Both the position numbers and the translations under genes were made by a program. A DNA stretch of 54,326 nt. Origin: an uncultured Eubacteriales bacterium. Lineage in GTDB: Bacteria; Bacillota; Clostridia; Oscillospirales; Acutalibacteraceae. Below are positions 51,694 through 54,326 of the stretch, piece by piece; the first letter of the stretch is position 1; each line of letters starts with the position of its first letter. The stretch covers positions 1 to 54,326 of the forward strand of contig ONCR01000002.1 of the NCBI GenBank assembly GCA_900316345.1. Reading direction: 5' to 3'. Below the pieces are notes generated by a model. That model was not told the DNA's origin. It worked only from the letters and a program-made list of their open reading frames with translations, and made no database searches.

Positions 51694-51715
51694 GGCACGA
51701 TGTAGGCATCGTGCC
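51694..51715. repeat. GGCACGATG hairpin
   Basis: GGCACGATG and CATCGTGCC pair over 9 bp across TAGG. It is immediately 3' of the GGGAGGG repeat and looks like a second intergenic repeat type, though only one copy is in the window. Confidence 0.6.
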
Positions 51716-51734
51716 CTACATCTTATTTATATTA

Positions 51735-51845
51735 CAAATCAAAAAGCAGGCGAAGCCGAATTTTGATTTGAGAGGAGAAGCATTCGCAGCGATTGTTTAG
51801 AAAATGCGCAGGCATTTTCTTTTAATCGCGAAGTGTACTTCGACG
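51735..51845. repeat. Intergenic hairpin repeat, diverged copy C
   Basis: It begins with the same CAAATCAAAA/TTTTGATTTG inverted repeat as the copy at 9630. The following three-tier hairpin keeps its plan but with different bases: GAAG/CTTC outside, GCGATT/AATCGC, then AGAAAATGC/GCATTTTCT, so both arms have changed together. The bases from 51846 to 51925 hold small hairpins (CAGTCC/GGACTG) and a tRNA-like fragment, nothing else recognisable. Confidence 0.75.
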
Positions 51846-51925
51846 ACCGGCACGCACGCGGGCACCACAACAGTCCGCAGGACTGTTGCTATCCTTCGGA
51901 TTGCCCTGTTCGAATCTCGCTTCTA

Positions 51926-51955
51926 AAATAAAAAGGTACTCTAAACGAGTACCTT
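51926..51955 (-). terminator. Terminator after tRNA-Arg
   Basis: On the minus strand AAGGTACTC and GAGTACCTT form a 9-bp stem with a 5-nt loop, then TTTATTTT, 7 bp after the CCA end. Confidence 0.85.
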
Positions 51956-51961
51956 TCTATT

Positions 51962-52038
51962 TGGCGTCCCCGGCGAGATTCGAACTCACGGCCTTTCGCT
52001 TAGGAGGCGAACGCTCTATCCTGCTGAGCTACGGAGAC
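51962..52038 (-). tRNA. tRNA-Arg, anticodon CCU
   Basis: A 77-nt cloverleaf can be folded: acceptor GTCTCCG/CGGGGAC, D arm GCTC/GAGC, anticodon arm TTCGC-CTCCTAA-GCGAA with anticodon CCT (DNA), T arm GTGAG-TTCGAAT-CTCGC, discriminator G and an encoded CCA. It decodes AGG. It has its own promoter and terminator. Confidence 0.97.
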
Positions 52039-52063
52039 GTATGCTTGCTTTGCAAGCTTTTAT

Positions 52064-52092
52064 ATATTAACAATTTAGGCGCGAAAAGTCAA
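52064..52092 (-). promoter_or_regulatory. tRNA-Arg promoter
   Basis: On the minus strand TTGACT (52087-52092), 17 nt and TAATAT (52064-52069). A short GCTTGC/GCAAGC hairpin lies between the promoter and the mature tRNA end. Confidence 0.65.
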
Positions 52093-52107
52093 GGCTTAAT
52101 TAAGAGG

Positions 52108-52374
52108 TTATTCCTCAAAAACGCCCGCCTCTCTCATAGAGGCAATTAAGCCCTCAACGTCTTTTTTCGCCCTTTCCTCGCCTATGCCGTATTTTTTACA
52201 GAGCTGTGAAGCTATTTTATTTTCATCATAGCCCTTTTCAATATAGTCCCAGATTTCGGACGAGGTATCGTTAAGCTCAATAAACATATTTCTTTTTTTG
52301 GCGAGCTCGCCCGTTGTAACAACAAGAAATTTATCGCCGATTTTGCGCTTCATAAAGCCTTTTTTAATTTTCAT
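52108..52374 (-). CDS. PqqD-like / RRE-domain protein
   Basis: An 88-residue PqqD-family protein, a winged-helix fold that as an RRE binds leader peptides of ribosomally made natural products and delivers them to modifying enzymes. Family features are a beta-rich first half (DKFLVVTTGELAKKRNMFIEL) and the NDTSSEIWDYIEKGYDENKIASQLCKKYG helix-turn-helix, followed by a final helix (DVEGLIASMREAGVF). The frame is open to a GTG at 52395, but GGTGG stands 5 nt before the ATG at 52374, which overlaps the kinase gene by 11 bp. It is the last gene of the trio before the tRNA. No precursor peptide or cyclase adjoins it. Confidence 0.85.
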   Translation of the reverse strand: MKIKKGFMKRKIGDKFLVVTTGELAKKRNMFIELNDTSSEIWDYIEKGYDENKIASQLCKKYGIGEERAKKDVEGLIASMREAGVFEE

Positions 52375-53092
52375 TTTTACCACCGTAGCTTTCACCCGTT
52401 AACGCTTCAAACGAGGCCTTAACGGCATTTTCACTTATATCGCATTCAAGAATATACGCAGGGATGTTTTTAAAAATCGCATCAAGTAAATCAAGGGTTT
52501 TAACAACCGTTTCGGCCTCATAAGGCATAAACACCTGGTTCATGATTTCGCTTAATATTTCGCCCGGCTTAACCCTTCTTATACCGTTAACCTCTCCCCT
52601 TTTAATAAGGCAGAGCCCCGCAAGTGGAACGCTTTTCCCGTTTTGAAAGCCCTCCTTGCCGGCATAGGGGGTTGCAAACGCCTCAACCGTTTTACCGTCA
52701 ACGAAAAGAATAGGCTTATCGCCGTTGACTATATCAACGCCCTCAACGTACTTTTTCCAAAGGCTGATATGGGTTGTTTTGCCCGTACCGCTCGGGGCAG
52801 TAAAAAGATAGCCCTTGCCGTTATAGGAAATAACCGCGCCGTGAAAAACCATACGGTTAAAAAGCGGAAGCTGCTTTGCTATTTCGCGGTAAACGCAGAT
52901 GCTTTCGGCATAATCGGGCCTCGGGTTATAGGGAGAGGAGGCAACCTCCTCTTCAACCTCTGCCTCGCTTACGCTTATGCTGAAATCCGCCTTGTTTTCG
53001 GCAAGATAATTGCGGCAAAAGCGCTTCGTATAATCGTAATTACAGTTGATTTCAATATTCAGCTTCGCAAATTCAACATTAAATTTCTGCAT
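52364..53092 (-). CDS. HPr-kinase-like P-loop protein
   Basis: A 242-residue protein resembling the kinase domain of HprK. The Walker A motif is APSGTGKTTHISLWKK at about 101-116, preceded by HGAVISYNGKGYLF as in that family; IVNGDKPIL follows as the Walker B-like acidic segment. It lacks the N-terminal domain and is shorter than true HprK, so it is not the phosphotransferase-system regulator. Relatives in lasso-peptide clusters of the paeninodin type phosphorylate a C-terminal Ser of the peptide. It stands between the nucleotidyltransferase and PqqD-like genes with 14-bp spacing and 11-bp overlap. The substrate is unknown. Confidence 0.85.
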   Translation of the reverse strand: MQKFNVEFAKLNIEINCNYDYTKRFCRNYLAENKADFSISVSEAEVEEEVASSPYNPRPDYAESICVYREIAKQLPLFNRMVFHGAVISYNGKGYLFTAPSGTGKTTHISLWKKYVEGVDIVNGDKPILFVDGKTVEAFATPYAGKEGFQNGKSVPLAGLCLIKRGEVNGIRRVKPGEILSEIMNQVFMPYEAETVVKTLDLLDAIFKNIPAYILECDISENAVKASFEALTGESYGGKNEN

Positions 53093-53106
53093 AAATTCCT
53101 CTGATT

Positions 53107-54231
53107 CTACTTTGATTTCAGCATTGTTTTAATAACTCCCAGCGCGTGAGAGAAGCTGAATCTTTTTAAGGTTTTATATACTCTGTACAACCTGCAGCGA
53201 AGGGTTGAATAGCCCCTTTCCCTGCATTCGGGATAGTTTAGATATATGAATTCCTTCGGCGGAAAAACAAAGCCGTAAACCTGCTTAAGCCTTGCAAATT
53301 TAACTCCCTCGCGCTCGTCCTTGCGAACGTTGTTCCTGATAAATATTTCGCTTACCCCGTGGTTGCCGCTGTTGATAATATCCGCCTCGGTTTCGCTTAA
53401 ATCAATCGGAGACGGCACGTTTTCAAACCACTTTGCTTCAAGCGCAAAAAGCTTATCATAAGCGCTTCTCAGCTCATTTTTATCAATAATCTCATCAACA
53501 AGCCTTCGGTTAATTCTGCCGTCATATGCTTTTTTCAGGTAAAACAAATCAAGAATTCGCCTTATTCCGCAGCCGGCGGTTTCAAAATGAACAATCGTAT
53601 GAATAACCGTAAAAAGGAAGTAATAATCGTCGGTTAAAACGTATCTCATAGGGCCTGCTTCAACCGCGTGGGAAAACGGGGTGTTAATAGCTTCATAGTA
53701 GCGTTCCTTACGGTTAAACATATATTCGGCAAAGAATTCCGTGTGAAATTCAACAAGAAAGCCGTCCTCAAGCACGGCGTCAAATTCGCCCTCCTGTTTT
53801 TGAGAGGTACTGTAGCCGAGGCTTTGCATTATTCCTTTTGCAGCTTCAAGGTTTTCAAAATCAATTATCAAGTCAATATCGCTCATCATACGAAGCTCGC
53901 TTGACGGATAAAGGGTTTTGGTTACGGTTCCCTGCGCCTCAAGGGTTCTTATTCTGTTTTTATGAAGTGCTTCGGTTATTTCCTCATAAGCAAGCCTTTG
54001 GCGCATATCGCGCTGAACGGCAAGATAATAATATATCTTCCATTCCCCGTAAAGCTCCTTCTCAGGCTTAGCCTTAAGACGTTCAACGCTTAAAAAAGCA
54101 ATATTTGCAACCTCGTGCGCCTTGCCGAGGGTAAACACATTTAAAAACGAAACGCCGTCGGGCTTCTCCTTCGGCTGAAGGTCATTAACCGCGCAGCTTA
54201 CAAGGTGAAGCAGGTATTCATAATCAAGCAT
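53107..54231 (-). CDS. Nucleotidyltransferase-family protein (NTP_transf_5 type)
   Basis: A 374-residue protein of the uncharacterised nucleotidyltransferase family found with lasso-peptide and related clusters. The metal site is MSDIDLII near residue 115-122, preceded by a TLYPSSELRM segment; a later acidic residue in FLVEFHTEF near 155 can complete the triad. The rest is helical with basic C-terminus (RCRLYRVYKTLKRF). It begins 4 bp after the mrnC stop codon and is likely transcribed from upstream. In paeninodin-type clusters such proteins accompany the kinase; what they transfer is not established to my knowledge. Confidence 0.82.
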   Translation of the reverse strand: MLDYEYLLHLVSCAVNDLQPKEKPDGVSFLNVFTLGKAHEVANIAFLSVERLKAKPEKELYGEWKIYYYLAVQRDMRQRLAYEEITEALHKNRIRTLEAQGTVTKTLYPSSELRMMSDIDLIIDFENLEAAKGIMQSLGYSTSQKQEGEFDAVLEDGFLVEFHTEFFAEYMFNRKERYYEAINTPFSHAVEAGPMRYVLTDDYYFLFTVIHTIVHFETAGCGIRRILDLFYLKKAYDGRINRRLVDEIIDKNELRSAYDKLFALEAKWFENVPSPIDLSETEADIINSGNHGVSEIFIRNNVRKDEREGVKFARLKQVYGFVFPPKEFIYLNYPECRERGYSTLRCRLYRVYKTLKRFSFSHALGVIKTMLKSK

Positions 54232-54235
54232 AGCA

Positions 54236-54326
54236 TCAGCCTTCTGTTATTATTTCAAATAGTTCTCTTATCCTCTCGGTTTGTTCGCTTAAATACAGAT
54301 AGCCGAAAAGCGCCTCAACGCCCGTT
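54236..54326 (-). CDS. mrnC: Mini-ribonuclease III, C-terminal end only
   Basis: The last 30 codons are visible, the rest lying beyond the window. The ending GVEALFGYLYLSEQTERIRE is characteristic of Mini-III, a dimeric RNase III-like enzyme without an RNA-binding domain that matures 23S rRNA in Firmicutes. It is commonly between cysS and rlmB, so the trio downstream looks like an insertion into, or addition to, a housekeeping operon. Confidence 0.75.
   Translation of the reverse strand, partial: TGVEALFGYLYLSEQTERIRELFEIITEG

Noticed and set aside
52643-53104. 153-codon plus-strand ORF opposite the HPr-kinase-like gene
   Set aside because: The opposite frame carries a clear Walker motif and a conserved gene neighbourhood.

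Overview
The window reads as the chromosome of a low-to-moderate GC, Gram-positive anaerobe of the class Clostridia, most likely a gut Ruminococcus-like (Oscillospiraceae) organism. The evidence is strong Shine-Dalgarno sites and TTGACA/TATAAT promoters throughout, a perfect CIRCE operator before htpG, a type-A RNase P RNA, a Mini-RNase III gene end, an LCP envelope protein, dockerin modules on secreted proteins, and Fn3/Ig-tailed GH25 lysozymes. The genus is an inference; no 16S rRNA is present.

Layout. 1-7.5 kb (minus strand): an FAD oxidoreductase cut by the window edge, a YwqG-like protein, an RlmD-type 23S rRNA methyltransferase, then a SERCA/PMR1-like P-type ATPase whose leader is a yybP-ykoY (Mn2+) riboswitch with an overlapping terminator, and a membrane protein of unknown role. 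7.5-12 kb: an iolC-iolJ pair, hairpin repeats, rnpB, an LCP gene, and a one-gene DUF559 cassette enclosed by inverted repeats. 12-23 kb (minus strand): an apparent four-gene operon of secreted proteins. In transcription order these are a 1936-residue dockerin protein, a 374-residue beta-sandwich plus dockerin protein, a 1153-residue CxxC-repeat/InlB-repeat protein, and a previously unlisted 35-codon gene. Hairpins without U-tracts lie in each gap. 23-31 kb: a divergent promoter region with a candidate structured RNA, then a 2479-residue secreted repeat protein. 31-34.6 kb: an ECF sigma factor with a membrane-anchored beta-propeller partner, and a membrane-bound XRE regulator. 34.6-38.7 kb: a third giant secreted protein, sharing a module with the 2479-residue one. 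38.8-46 kb: a metal-efflux pair behind an ArsR-type operator, TtcA-like protein, a lipoprotein, a zinc-ribbon/membrane/EEP-phosphatase fusion, a GPH symporter and a 41-residue membrane peptide. 46-49.6 kb: two adjacent GH25 lysozymes and an EamA transporter. 49.6-54.3 kb: htpG under CIRCE, a block of repeats, tRNA-Arg(CCU), and a trio of PqqD-like, HPr-kinase-like and nucleotidyltransferase genes directly behind the end of mrnC.

How the parts fit. Most of the coding capacity serves the cell surface: three giant secreted proteins, two dockerin proteins, two wall lysozymes, an LCP ligase and a sigma/anti-sigma pair. The dockerins imply docking on cohesins encoded elsewhere, or on the cohesin-like beta-sandwiches in the same operon. 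The likeliest under-described systems here are (a) this dockerin operon with its small terminal gene, (b) the nucleotidyltransferase-kinase-PqqD trio, which resembles the accessory genes of phosphorylated lasso peptides but has no lasso synthetase in view, and (c) the inverted-repeat DUF559 cassette. All calls are from reading the sequence; no database search was run.
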